A DNA stretch of 64,000 bases, from positions 1-64,000 of the forward strand of contig CAMDDU010000023.1 of assembly GCA_945892985.1 (NCBI GenBank). Reading direction: 5' to 3'. The translations under genes and the position numbers were made by a program. Source of the stretch: CAITSH01 sp945892985 (GTDB taxonomy: Bacteria; Pseudomonadota; Gammaproteobacteria; Burkholderiales; SG8-39). Each line of letters starts with the position of its first letter. Position 1 is the stretch's first letter. The notes beneath the pieces were generated by a model. That model did no database searches. It saw only the letters and a list, made by a program, of their open reading frames with translations, and was not told where the DNA came from. Positions 33,592 through 41,804 of this stretch are shown piece by piece.

Positions 33592-34758
33592 ATGGCTAGC
33601 GTGCATATCGCAGGTGTTGGATCGACTTCATTCGGTAGCCATCCGTCACAATCGCTACAGAATCTTGCGGTTATCGCGGCAAAGGCCGCGATTGCGGATT
33701 CCAACATTCCGATCGAACGGATTGGCGCCGTATTTGTCGGCAACTTCGTAGGTGGCATCATGATGGGGCAGGAACTGTTGGGGCCCATCGTTGCCGCTAA
33801 TCTAGGTATTTCTTCTGTGCCTGCTTTGAAGATCGAGGCTGCCTGCGCCTCAAGTAGCGCCGCGGTTCACCTCGCCCATGAACTTATCCGCGGTGAAACT
33901 CACGATGCAATAGTGGTTGTGGGTGTGGAACGCCTTACGGGCGTGCCACGAGAAGCGTTTACCTCGGCAATGACTGCCGCGATTGATCAGCAACAAGAGG
34001 GTATTCACGGACTGACCTTTCCTGGATTCTGGGGGCTTGTGATGAATCGCCACATGCACCTATACGGGACCACCAGAGCGCAGGTTGGATCCGTTACCGT
34101 AAAAAACAGACAGTTTGGAATCACCAATCCGCTCGCGCAGTTTCGGAAATCCATTACGCTTGATGAAGTAGTCAATTCGGCGCTTATTGCTGATCCAGTT
34201 CGAAAATTCGATTGCTGTCCGTCTACAGACGGTGCAGCTGCCGTTGTGCTCACCTCCGAAGCTCTTGCGCGTCGTTACAGATCACCTTCAATCAAAGTGG
34301 CCGCATCGATACTGGTAAGTGCCCCAGTTCGGATAACGGACTATGCCGAATTAACTATCCATGATGGCACGGTTGAAGCAGCGCGCCGCGCTTATGAGAG
34401 AGCTGGGATAGGGCCAGCAGACGTCGATGTGGCCGAATTGCACGATTGCTTCTCAATTGCGGAGATAGTAGACAGTGAGGATTTGGGGTTCTTCGCGAAG
34501 GGTGATGGTGGTCCTGGCGTAGTAGCCGCGACGTCCGGATCGCCCATGGCTCGTGTGGTGATTAACCCCAGCGGTGGGCTTTTGTCAAAGGGGCACCCCA
34601 CAGGTGCCACGGGTTGTGGCCAATTGTACGAAATCGTCATGCAACTTCGTGATATTCACCCGAACCAAGTTCCCGGTGCGCGGATTGGTCTGACACACAA
34701 CGGTGGGGGAACTGCGGCAGCCGTAACTGTTCATATCCTCGAGGCAGTTCAGCAATGA
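33592..34758 (+). CDS. Thiolase-family protein (SCP-x/acetyl-CoA acyltransferase type)
   Basis: A 388-residue thiolase of the SCP-x/archaeal type. The nucleophilic cysteine is in KIEAACASSSAAVHLA near residue 87, and the second catalytic set lies in NPSGGLLSKGHPTGATGCGQ near 325-344 with His and Cys, then LTHNGGG near the end. All catalytic residues appear present, so it should cleave a 3-ketoacyl-CoA with CoA. AAGGAA precedes the ATG, 15 bases after the upstream stop. It is coupled to the OB-fold gene by an ATGA overlap, matching the known thiolase/DUF35 pairing. Confidence 0.92.
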   Translation: MASVHIAGVGSTSFGSHPSQSLQNLAVIAAKAAIADSNIPIERIGAVFVGNFVGGIMMGQELLGPIVAANLGISSVPALKIEAACASSSAAVHLAHELIRGETHDAIVVVGVERLTGVPREAFTSAMTAAIDQQQEGIHGLTFPGFWGLVMNRHMHLYGTTRAQVGSVTVKNRQFGITNPLAQFRKSITLDEVVNSALIADPVRKFDCCPSTDGAAAVVLTSEALARRYRSPSIKVAASILVSAPVRITDYAELTIHDGTVEAARRAYERAGIGPADVDVAELHDCFSIAEIVDSEDLGFFAKGDGGPGVVAATSGSPMARVVINPSGGLLSKGHPTGATGCGQLYEIVMQLRDIHPNQVPGARIGLTHNGGGTAAAVTVHILEAVQQ

Positions 34759-34991
34759 TTGACAACGGAATGATAGAAGGCAGGGTGGTTAGCCATACCG
34801 TGATACGCATAGCCGGCAAGCTTCACATGGATCGAGTGCCTTTCGTTTTATTGCTGACAGCGACAAAAGATGGAACGCACTTGCTAGGTCATTTTGATGG
34901 GATCGAGCCGCCTCCTATCGGAACAGCGGTCACCGCTCACCTAAATACCGGAAGCACCCTCATTTTCACTACAGCCAAGGAGCAGTTATGA
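34755..34991 (+). CDS. OB-fold (DUF35-like) thiolase accessory protein without zinc ribbon
   Basis: A 78-residue protein that corresponds only to the OB-fold half of DUF35 proteins: EGRVVSHTVIRI, VPFVLLLTATKDGTHLLGHFDG, PPIGTAVTAHLN. The usual N-terminal rubredoxin-like zinc ribbon with four cysteines is absent; no cysteine occurs at all. Its ATG overlaps the thiolase stop, and its stop overlaps the next start, so all three genes are translated together. DUF35 partners bind thiolases and help substrate or CoA handling; this minimal form is likely to do the same. Confidence 0.75.
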   Translation: MIDNGMIEGRVVSHTVIRIAGKLHMDRVPFVLLLTATKDGTHLLGHFDGIEPPPIGTAVTAHLNTGSTLIFTTAKEQL

Positions 34992-35920
34992 AACTAGATC
35001 CAATCACGCGCGACGCTCGTCCCGAGCGCAAGAAGGTACTGATGAGTGAAGAAGAGGCCATCGAGCTGATTCATGACGGCGAAACCGTAATCGTGGGTGG
35101 ATTTGGTACTGTCAATCATCCAATGCCGATTATCCGTGGATTGATACGGAGAAAGGTCAAAAATCTGACGGTAATCGGAGCAGCCACTGCTGGTCTCGAG
35201 ATCGATATGTTAATCGGCGCCGGGTGCGTAAAAAAGGTAATTGCGCCTTATGTCGGAGCCGAACTTTATGCTCCGATCGGACACTGCTATAGACGTGCGG
35301 CTGAACGTGGCGAAATTGAAGTGTACGAAACAACGGAATACCTTCTCTATTCACAACTCGATGCGGCGGCCCGCGGGCTAGGTTTTCTTCCTTGGCGTGG
35401 GGGAGTTGGTACGGATTTACCCAAACTAAACCCCGATTACGTCCCCTTTAATGATCCGATCAACGGTGAGCCCTACCTTGCGGCGCCCGCCCTTCATGCT
35501 CATTGGGCAATCATCCATGTTGGGCAAGCTGATGAATTTGGAAACGGCCAGCACGGTGGAGCCCGCTTTGGCGATCGCTTGTTATCGAGGGCAGCCGAGC
35601 GCGTAATACTCACCGCGGAGCGGATCGTGCCAAACAGTGAAATTCGTAAAGACCCGTGGGCTACGTCAATCGCATATGCGGACGCTGTTGTCGAGGCTCC
35701 TTACGGATGCCATCCATACGCCAGTCATGGGTTTTATGTGGAAGATGAAGAGGCCATTCGTGCTTATGTGCAAGCATCGATTAGCTACCGCAAGGATGAG
35801 ATGAAAGAGTGGAATGCGTACCTTGACGAATGGGTAACGGGCCCGAAGTCCCAGATGGAATACCTTGAGAAAATTTCAGCGGGTAGGTTGGCCCAATTGC
35901 AAAACGCGGTTCATGCCTAA
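34988..35920 (+). CDS. Class I CoA-transferase-fold protein, alpha-like subunit
   Basis: A 310-residue protein with the alpha (GctA/IpdA-like) CoA-transferase fold: EEEAIELIHDGETVIVGGFGTVNHPMPII, KKVIAPYVGAELYAPIGHCYRRAAERGEIEVYETTEYLL, ALHAHWAIIHVGQADEFGNG, and RVILTAERIVPNSEI. The oxyanion glycine loop GGFGTVNHP is present. AAGGAG precedes the ATG. It should pair with the product of 32716-33576. The genes for the two halves are separated by the thiolase and OB-fold genes. The stop overlaps the PadR start by eight bases. Confidence 0.85.
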   Translation: MKLDPITRDARPERKKVLMSEEEAIELIHDGETVIVGGFGTVNHPMPIIRGLIRRKVKNLTVIGAATAGLEIDMLIGAGCVKKVIAPYVGAELYAPIGHCYRRAAERGEIEVYETTEYLLYSQLDAAARGLGFLPWRGGVGTDLPKLNPDYVPFNDPINGEPYLAAPALHAHWAIIHVGQADEFGNGQHGGARFGDRLLSRAAERVILTAERIVPNSEIRKDPWATSIAYADAVVEAPYGCHPYASHGFYVEDEEAIRAYVQASISYRKDEMKEWNAYLDEWVTGPKSQMEYLEKISAGRLAQLQNAVHA

Positions 35921-36662
35921 GAAACGCGAAGAGCGTCCTGTTCGAAGCGTTGCTCAGGCTTCCAGTAATGGATTACGCGAAGCGCTCTTGGGGCTGTTGG
36001 CAATTCGGCCTATGTCTGGTTATGACTTAACGCGCTCCTATATCCGAGCGCTGCAGCAAATATGGTATGCCCCGCAGGGGCAGGTATATCCGACCTTACG
36101 AAAAATGCATGCCGAGGGGCTACTTGCGGTGGGGATTGAGGTTCAGCACGATCGGCCAAATCGCAAAATTTATAGCCTCACGGAGAACGGTCGCCAAAAT
36201 CTGATCGAATGGCTATCGCATCCGGCCACGCTGCCGCGTATGCACCATGAATTTATCCATAAGCTCTTCCTTTTAAATCAGGTTGACTTAGCGAAGCGGC
36301 GTGAATTAGTAAAATCTTATGCAGAGCGGAGCCACAAGTGGTGTGATGAATTGCGCTGTGTTGAAAAAAAACTTAGCTCCGCACTCAATGGTGAGTACGG
36401 AGAAAGCGCTTGGTATCAACTGCTTGCTCTCCAGCATCTCATTCGAATTGTCGAATGTGATGCGAAATCTGCGCAATTGATCGCGACCCAGCTTGGCAAT
36501 CGGTCAAAAGTGAAAGCGGGTAAAAAGTCTGTGCGTAAGCGCGAAGACCGGACTGATACAACTGCATTCGCCGGGTTTTCGTTGTCACCAATTCAGGGTG
36601 TGGTTGAGACTTTGATGGACTGGGATCGATTGCCACAGAGACAAAAGGGCAGTCGGTGTTGA
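35913..36662 (+). CDS. PadR-family transcriptional regulator
   Basis: A 249-residue regulator. The winged helix is at residues 20-95 (REALLGLLAIRPMSGYDLTRSYIRALQQIWYAPQGQVYPTLRKMHAEGLLAV, then RPNRKIYSLTENGRQ), followed by the Vir-type dimerisation helices (WLSHPATLPRMHHEFIHKLFLLNQV). A 60-residue basic C-terminal extension (KVKAGKKSVRKRED) is longer than usual. The ATG at 35913 is chosen because it overlaps the upstream stop and has Met-Pro-Lys-Lys at the start. Its target is probably the 20-bp palindrome at 32674-32693 in front of its own operon, with an acyl-CoA or aromatic acid as inducer. Confidence 0.87.
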   Translation: MPKKREERPVRSVAQASSNGLREALLGLLAIRPMSGYDLTRSYIRALQQIWYAPQGQVYPTLRKMHAEGLLAVGIEVQHDRPNRKIYSLTENGRQNLIEWLSHPATLPRMHHEFIHKLFLLNQVDLAKRRELVKSYAERSHKWCDELRCVEKKLSSALNGEYGESAWYQLLALQHLIRIVECDAKSAQLIATQLGNRSKVKAGKKSVRKREDRTDTTAFAGFSLSPIQGVVETLMDWDRLPQRQKGSRC

Positions 36663-36663
36663 T

Positions 36664-38550
36664 ATGAGTACCCAACATCACCGTGCCAGGGCGAGAGAGC
36701 TTTACGGAAAAAGTATCCCGCAGCTCTTTCTTGAGAAGGCAGCCAGCTTCAGCGGTGAAATTGCGTATCGCCACAAAAAAAACGGCATTTATCGCGAAGT
36801 GACCTGGGGCTCCTATCGGAAGCGCGTAGAAGCATTTTGTCTGGGCTTGATTGATCTTGGGATGGTCCCCGGCGATCGAGTCGCCTTCATGGGGGATACG
36901 TATCCTGAATACTTTATTGGTGACCTGGCAGTCCTTTGTGGTGGTGGTGTCACTTACGGAATTTATGCAACCTGTTCTGAGATCGAGACTGAGTATCAGG
37001 TAGCTCATGCCGAAGCGAGTTTCTTCGTTGCTGAGAATCAAGAATACGTTGACAAAATCATACATCGCAAGGCGCATTGCCCAGCGCTTAAGTACATAAT
37101 AGTTGCAGACATGAGTTCGATGTTTGGATATTCGGACTCGAAAATTATTTCCTTTGCGCAGATTGAGGAACGCGGTTGCGAGATCGCCAAGTACAGCAGT
37201 GAAGTTTTTCTCGATCGCGCATCCGCTGTGCGGGCCGATGCACTGGCTATCTTAGTCTATACGTCGGGTACGACTGGCGCTCCAAAGGCGGCAATGCACA
37301 GCCACCGAGATGTTATCGTGGGGCAGTCGCATCCTTATCTTGAAGGGTTTCCCGAACTCGATCGGGGTAAGCACCGGCTAGTTACGCATCTGCCACTTGC
37401 CCATCTAGTCGAGCGGTCGATTCCACTCTACTTGCCATTGATCGCCGATCTGGTCGTACATTTTGGCGAGGACGTAGAGAGCCTGCCGACCACGCTTTAT
37501 GAGGTAACACCGACATTTTTTCACGCCGTCCCTCGCATCTGGGAAAAAATGGCATGTCGATTCCTGGTCGGAATAGAGCGTAGCACGCCTCTCAAGCGTC
37601 TTATTTTCGAGGCAGCAATGAAGGTAGGGAAACGCTACATTCATCGCCTTTGGAAGGGCGAGCGTATCCACCTTCATCTCCGACTAAGCTATGCGCTCGC
37701 TCGGCTCTTGGTCTTTCGTCCAATGTTAATGAAGGCGGGTCTCTCGAGTTTGCAGGGAGGGCTTACTGCTGGAGCCCCAATTTCCGGACGTATCCAGGAA
37801 CTTTGGCATATTTGGGGGGTTAACCTCCGGAATATCTATGGCATAACCGAAGGCACCGTCATTTCGTGCCAAATAGGTAACTTTCCACGCCCCGGTGACG
37901 CAGGCGCAATAGTCTATCCAAAGGAAGTCCGACTTGCAGCTGACGGTGAAGTTATGGTTCGCGGGAACGGTATATTTTTAGGCTACTGGAAGGATGAGGC
38001 GGCGTCAGCTGCGGCGCATGACGATGGTTGGTTTAAAACTGGAGACATTGCGCGTTGGACCGAGTCATCAGGGGAAAAGGTTCTAACACTCGTCGATCGC
38101 AAGAAGGATCTGATGATTACGAAAGGTGGGAAAAATATCGCCCCAAGTGAAATTGAGTCGCTTCTGAAAACAAGTCATTACATTAGTGAAGCGATTTTGT
38201 TTGCGGATGACCGCAAATATCCGACGGCTTTGATCGAGATCGACTTTGATACCGTTGCGGAGTGGGCGCGAAAGAATTCTGTTCTCTATAGCGGGTACAG
38301 TTGCCTAGCCACTTCTAAGCAGGTAGAGCGGCTAATTGCTGGAGAGATCGATCACGCAAACGGACAACTTGCACGAGTTGAGCAAGTAAAAAAATTCCAA
38401 ATATTGCCCAAGGAACTTGATCCGGAAGAAGGCGGAACGACGCCCACGCGAAAAATAAAAAGGAAGCAAATCTACGAGATGTTTAGAGACCGCGTGGAGA
38501 TGATGTACGAGGACAAGGAGCAAGAACGGTTACTAGGTGAGGGTACATAA
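36664..38550 (+). CDS. Long-chain-type acyl-CoA synthetase (AMP-forming)
   Basis: A 628-residue FadD15/ACSL-type ligase. The P-loop VYTSGTTGAPKAAMHSHRD is near residues 199-217, then LPLAHLVERSIPLYLPLIADLVVHFGED, GGLTAGAPISGRIQELWHIWGVNLRNIYGITEGT (A5) and the hinge WFKTGDIARWTESSGEKVLTLVDRKKDLMITKGGKNIAPSEIE. The C-terminal lysine lies in TPTRKIKRKQIYEMF. It starts one base after the PadR stop. It presumably activates the imported substrate or a side chain before CoA-level breakdown by the thiolase. Codon use is more AT-rich than that of the ligase at 10305. Confidence 0.93.
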   Translation: MSTQHHRARARELYGKSIPQLFLEKAASFSGEIAYRHKKNGIYREVTWGSYRKRVEAFCLGLIDLGMVPGDRVAFMGDTYPEYFIGDLAVLCGGGVTYGIYATCSEIETEYQVAHAEASFFVAENQEYVDKIIHRKAHCPALKYIIVADMSSMFGYSDSKIISFAQIEERGCEIAKYSSEVFLDRASAVRADALAILVYTSGTTGAPKAAMHSHRDVIVGQSHPYLEGFPELDRGKHRLVTHLPLAHLVERSIPLYLPLIADLVVHFGEDVESLPTTLYEVTPTFFHAVPRIWEKMACRFLVGIERSTPLKRLIFEAAMKVGKRYIHRLWKGERIHLHLRLSYALARLLVFRPMLMKAGLSSLQGGLTAGAPISGRIQELWHIWGVNLRNIYGITEGTVISCQIGNFPRPGDAGAIVYPKEVRLAADGEVMVRGNGIFLGYWKDEAASAAAHDDGWFKTGDIARWTESSGEKVLTLVDRKKDLMITKGGKNIAPSEIESLLKTSHYISEAILFADDRKYPTALIEIDFDTVAEWARKNSVLYSGYSCLATSKQVERLIAGEIDHANGQLARVEQVKKFQILPKELDPEEGGTTPTRKIKRKQIYEMFRDRVEMMYEDKEQERLLGEGT

Positions 38551-38577
38551 ACGAAGTACGACTGAGGAGGATATACA

Positions 38578-39765
38578 ATGAACTTCGAACTAAAACGAAA
38601 GGCCGTCACTGCCGGCATAGTGATGGGTGTGATGTTGTCTTCACCCGTGCGGGCGGATTACCAGATTGGCTTTATGACTGATCTTTCTGGAGCGTTGTCG
38701 GATGCGTATACGCCGATCTGGGAAGGATTCGACCTCTATGTCAAGGCACTCAATGCCAAGGGAGGCATTGACGGTGAAAAAATTGTCCTTCACACGGAGG
38801 ACGATGGCCTAAATCTCCAAAAGGCAATTTCCCTTACGAAGAAGCTAGCGCTTCAACAGAAGGTTATCGGAATTTTCGGTCTTAGCGTTAGTAGCATACA
38901 CGGGCCTGTCTTTGAAGAGTTACGACGACTCAAGGTGCCCGCCGTTACTGCGTTTAGTGCTACTAGCGATAGTCTGGCACCAGCGAAACCCTTCTCTTTT
39001 AGCACCGGTTCACTGTTTCAGATCGCTGGGGAGGCGATTGGCGAACTTACGCCAAAGCTCGGTGTTAAAGGAAAGGTCGTAGGCATGACCATTGATACGG
39101 TCGGCGGTCGAGCAGCCTTGCGACACAATAAACTCGCGGTCGAGCGCGTAGGATATGGCTGGGATGAAGTCGCGTTTCCAATTCAGTCGGTCGATTTTAC
39201 GCCGTTCGCACAAGCCGCTGTTGCGAAGAACCCAGCAATCGTTGTCGGCCATTACGGGACAGCGCAGAACCTTGGCATTATCCCGGCCTTGCGGCGAAGT
39301 GGATTTGCGGGCCCCTATTTAATTGCAAACTACGGTGTAACTGAAACCGCGATTGAGGGGGCAGCTAAAGCAGCGGGGTCTGGGGAGAACATCTACGTCG
39401 TATCGCGATATGCACCGCCCCAGGAAAATATCCCGGCCGTGGAGCAAATCCGAGCTGCCGCGAAGGCGCATAACTTGAAAAGGAGCCTTACGCAGGTACA
39501 CGTTGAGGGATGGGTTCTAGGAATGGTCATGCATGCGGCTGTTACGAAGTGTGGCAAGGGCTGTACTGCGGAGAAGTTAAACGAGACGCTAGAGAATCTG
39601 AACGTCAATACTGGCGGCCTAACGGGTGGTCCGATCGTATTCACAAAGGACAATCATTATGGGCCGTCATTTTGGCGGCTTTACAAATGGAACAACGCGA
39701 GCCGTAAGCTGGACTCCGTGAGTGAATGGGTCAGGCGTGACGCTATCGAATTTGGTAGTCCGTAA
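38578..39765 (+). CDS. Liv-type periplasmic substrate-binding protein, island copy
   Basis: A 395-residue type I periplasmic binding protein. The signal peptide is residues 1-26 (AVTAGIVMGVMLSSPVRA). The mature protein has YQIGFMTDLSGALSDAYTPIWEGFDLYVKALNAKGGIDG, KVIGIFGLSVSSIHGPVFEEL and VVGMTIDTVGGRAALRHNKL. The AGGAGG ribosome site lies at ideal spacing. It differs strongly from the receptor at 7360 and resembles binders of aromatic or bulky organic acids in catabolic clusters. A hairpin (39775-39810) separates it from the permease genes that follow. Confidence 0.92.
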   Translation: MNFELKRKAVTAGIVMGVMLSSPVRADYQIGFMTDLSGALSDAYTPIWEGFDLYVKALNAKGGIDGEKIVLHTEDDGLNLQKAISLTKKLALQQKVIGIFGLSVSSIHGPVFEELRRLKVPAVTAFSATSDSLAPAKPFSFSTGSLFQIAGEAIGELTPKLGVKGKVVGMTIDTVGGRAALRHNKLAVERVGYGWDEVAFPIQSVDFTPFAQAAVAKNPAIVVGHYGTAQNLGIIPALRRSGFAGPYLIANYGVTETAIEGAAKAAGSGENIYVVSRYAPPQENIPAVEQIRAAAKAHNLKRSLTQVHVEGWVLGMVMHAAVTKCGKGCTAEKLNETLENLNVNTGGLTGGPIVFTKDNHYGPSFWRLYKWNNASRKLDSVSEWVRRDAIEFGSP

Positions 39766-39774
39766 TACATTACC

Positions 39775-39831
39775 AATAGGTGCGACATCGCGCCGATGAT
39801 CGCACCTATTCTCACCGGATTTTTTAAAATG
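39775..39831 (+). terminator. Strong hairpin with T-run between receptor and livH
   Basis: AATAGGTGCGA (39775-39785) pairs with TCGCACCTATT (39800-39810); inside the loop CATCG and CGATG extend the stem. A T-run (GGATTTTTTAAAA) follows within about 10 bases. This is a classical intrinsic terminator or attenuator placed after the receptor gene, like the hairpin in the first liv operon. Confidence 0.75.
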
Positions 39832-39845
39832 TTGATAGCGTTTCT

Positions 39846-40715
39846 ATGATGCAATCGATCCTTACGATCGTCGTGCTAACGAGCATCTACGCAATTTTGG
39901 CAGGTGGCATCGTGGTTCTGTATCGGGGGACGCGCGTGCTAAATCTCGCACACGGGGAGCTAGCAATCCTGCTTGGCTATTTATTTGCCACAGCGGGCAT
40001 GCAGGTCACGGGTTCGATACTGGGTGGCATGGCCGTAGTCATGGTTTTTAGCGCGATATTTGGAGCGGGTATTTACTGGCTGCTGATGCGACATTTGATT
40101 GCGCAACCCTTTTATGTGGCGATTCTAGCGACCATCGGAATAGCGATTTTAGCGAAGGCGTCAATCGTCCTGCTCTGGGGTGGCCGCGCCGTAAATATCG
40201 AGTTGGGTGCAAATACGGTGCTATACCCGTATTCCACGGGAGGATGGTTTTCTTATCTGGACGCAATCACGATAGCGACTGCAGTTATTTTCTTCATTCT
40301 GTTGTATTACGCGCTCACGTCGACTCGACTCGGAATTCAGTTTCGTGCCGTGGCTGAGAATCCTCTGCTTGCGAGTCAGCGAGGCGTAAACGTGAATACC
40401 ATAATGATGGTGGCATGGATTGTTGCACTATTTGCAGCGTCGATTGCAGGGGTCCTATATGGATCCAGAAGCGTTCTTAGTCTCCAGGCTGTAGTGATTG
40501 GAATTGGCGGACTAACTGCGGCGTTAGTCGGAGGACTTGATAGTCTTCGCGGCGCAATTGCAGGGGCATTGTTGGTGGCAACGGTTGAGTATGCGACGGT
40601 GCGTTTGATAGACCCAATTTTGAGTCAGGCGATTCCATTTGTCTTGCTATTGACCGTGATGATGTGGCGGCCATGGGGGATTTTCGGAACCCGAGAGGAA
40701 ATCCAGAGGGTGTGA
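39846..40715 (+). CDS. livH: Liv-type ABC transporter permease LivH, island copy
   Basis: A 289-residue inner-membrane permease with about eight segments. The start SILTIVVLTSIYAILAGGIVVLYRGTRVLNLAHGELAILLGYLFA carries the conserved NLAHGE motif, and the cytoplasmic loop STRLGIQFRAVAENPLLASQRGVNVNTIMMVAW is the ATPase-contact loop. The C-terminal IGGLTAALVGGLDSLRGAIAGALL is typical. It is separated from the receptor by the hairpin at 39775 and followed by livM after two bases. With the island LivM, LivF and LivG it forms a complete importer. Confidence 0.92.
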   Translation: MMQSILTIVVLTSIYAILAGGIVVLYRGTRVLNLAHGELAILLGYLFATAGMQVTGSILGGMAVVMVFSAIFGAGIYWLLMRHLIAQPFYVAILATIGIAILAKASIVLLWGGRAVNIELGANTVLYPYSTGGWFSYLDAITIATAVIFFILLYYALTSTRLGIQFRAVAENPLLASQRGVNVNTIMMVAWIVALFAASIAGVLYGSRSVLSLQAVVIGIGGLTAALVGGLDSLRGAIAGALLVATVEYATVRLIDPILSQAIPFVLLLTVMMWRPWGIFGTREEIQRV

Positions 40716-40717
40716 TT

Positions 40718-41794
40718 ATGTTTAACGAAGCCCCTAATTTGGTTACCTCACAGCAGCAACGGGGATTTATCCTTAAACGGAGATATCAACGGGTGTTACT
40801 CGCCGTCGTCGTAGTGATTGCGGCAATCTTGCCTTTTTCAATATCGCAATATCATATTCATCTTTTCAATCTTGCGCTCATTGCAAGTATCGGTGCTCTC
40901 TCACTCAATTTGCTTACGGGCTTGACCGGCCAGGTATCTTTGGGGCATGCCGCTTTTTTGGCTATCGGCGCTTTTTCTGCGGTAATTGTAGAGCGTATGA
41001 CGTCGGTGGGCATAACGCTCGCGTTGCCTGTTGCAGCAATTGCAGGGGGGGTGATCGGATTGCTCGTCGGAATTCCAGCAACGCGTTTTCGCGGTATGTA
41101 TCTCGCAGTTACGACGCTAGCAATGCATTACGCCACCGTCTTCGTGGCGAAATGGTATCAGATGAAACTTGGCGTAAGTGCCAGTGAGGGGATTGTCATC
41201 CCAAGTCCGCAGATGTTTGGCTACACGCTTTCGGATGACCGACATTGGTATTTTGTATTGGCCCTGATGGTCGGAATAGTAATGTGGCTTTTTCTTAATA
41301 TTCTTCGATCACGAACTGGCAGAGCTTGGATAGCGATACGTGATCGGGACATCTCAGCGGAGGCCCTCGGAATCGATGTATTTAAGTTCAAGCTTTCCGC
41401 CTTTGTTATTAGTTCTAGCATCGCTAGCTTTGCGGGTGCTTTGCTGGCCTATTACACAAAGAGCGTTAGTTCTGACACTTTCACATTCGATATAGCCGTC
41501 GCGTATCTTGCAATGATTATCATTGGAGGTATGGGTTCGCCTCTTGGCGCGGTGTTAGGTGCGTTCTTTGTGACGTTTCTTCCCTATATCGTCGAGGCAG
41601 CATTTGATTTTGTTCCGGTCGCGTGGAAAGGGGGAGGGGCCCTCTTTGGGTACCAGCTTGGATCCGTCGGGCTTTGTATTTTAGTATTTGTTATATTCGA
41701 GCCTCGTGGACTCGTTGAGATTTGGCGACGTGTGGAAACCTACTTCGAACGCTGGCCGTTCAGATATCGAGCCCTTGAACCGAATCAGAAGTGA
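40718..41794 (+). CDS. livM: Liv-type ABC transporter permease LivM, island copy
   Basis: A 358-residue permease. A 30-residue cytoplasmic N-terminus precedes about nine membrane segments. Hallmarks are SLNLLTGLTGQVSLGHAAFLAIGAFSA near 75-101, RTGRAWIAIRDRDISAEALGIDVFKFKLSAFVISS (ATPase-contact loop) and AMIIIGGMGSPLGAVLGAFFV. The ATG at 40718 has AGAGGG just upstream and lies two bases beyond livH; an in-frame start inside livH is not needed. The gene is complete and AT-richer than livM at 5460. Confidence 0.92.
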   Translation: MFNEAPNLVTSQQQRGFILKRRYQRVLLAVVVVIAAILPFSISQYHIHLFNLALIASIGALSLNLLTGLTGQVSLGHAAFLAIGAFSAVIVERMTSVGITLALPVAAIAGGVIGLLVGIPATRFRGMYLAVTTLAMHYATVFVAKWYQMKLGVSASEGIVIPSPQMFGYTLSDDRHWYFVLALMVGIVMWLFLNILRSRTGRAWIAIRDRDISAEALGIDVFKFKLSAFVISSSIASFAGALLAYYTKSVSSDTFTFDIAVAYLAMIIIGGMGSPLGAVLGAFFVTFLPYIVEAAFDFVPVAWKGGGALFGYQLGSVGLCILVFVIFEPRGLVEIWRRVETYFERWPFRYRALEPNQK

Positions 41795-41804
41795 AGAGAC
41801 GAAA

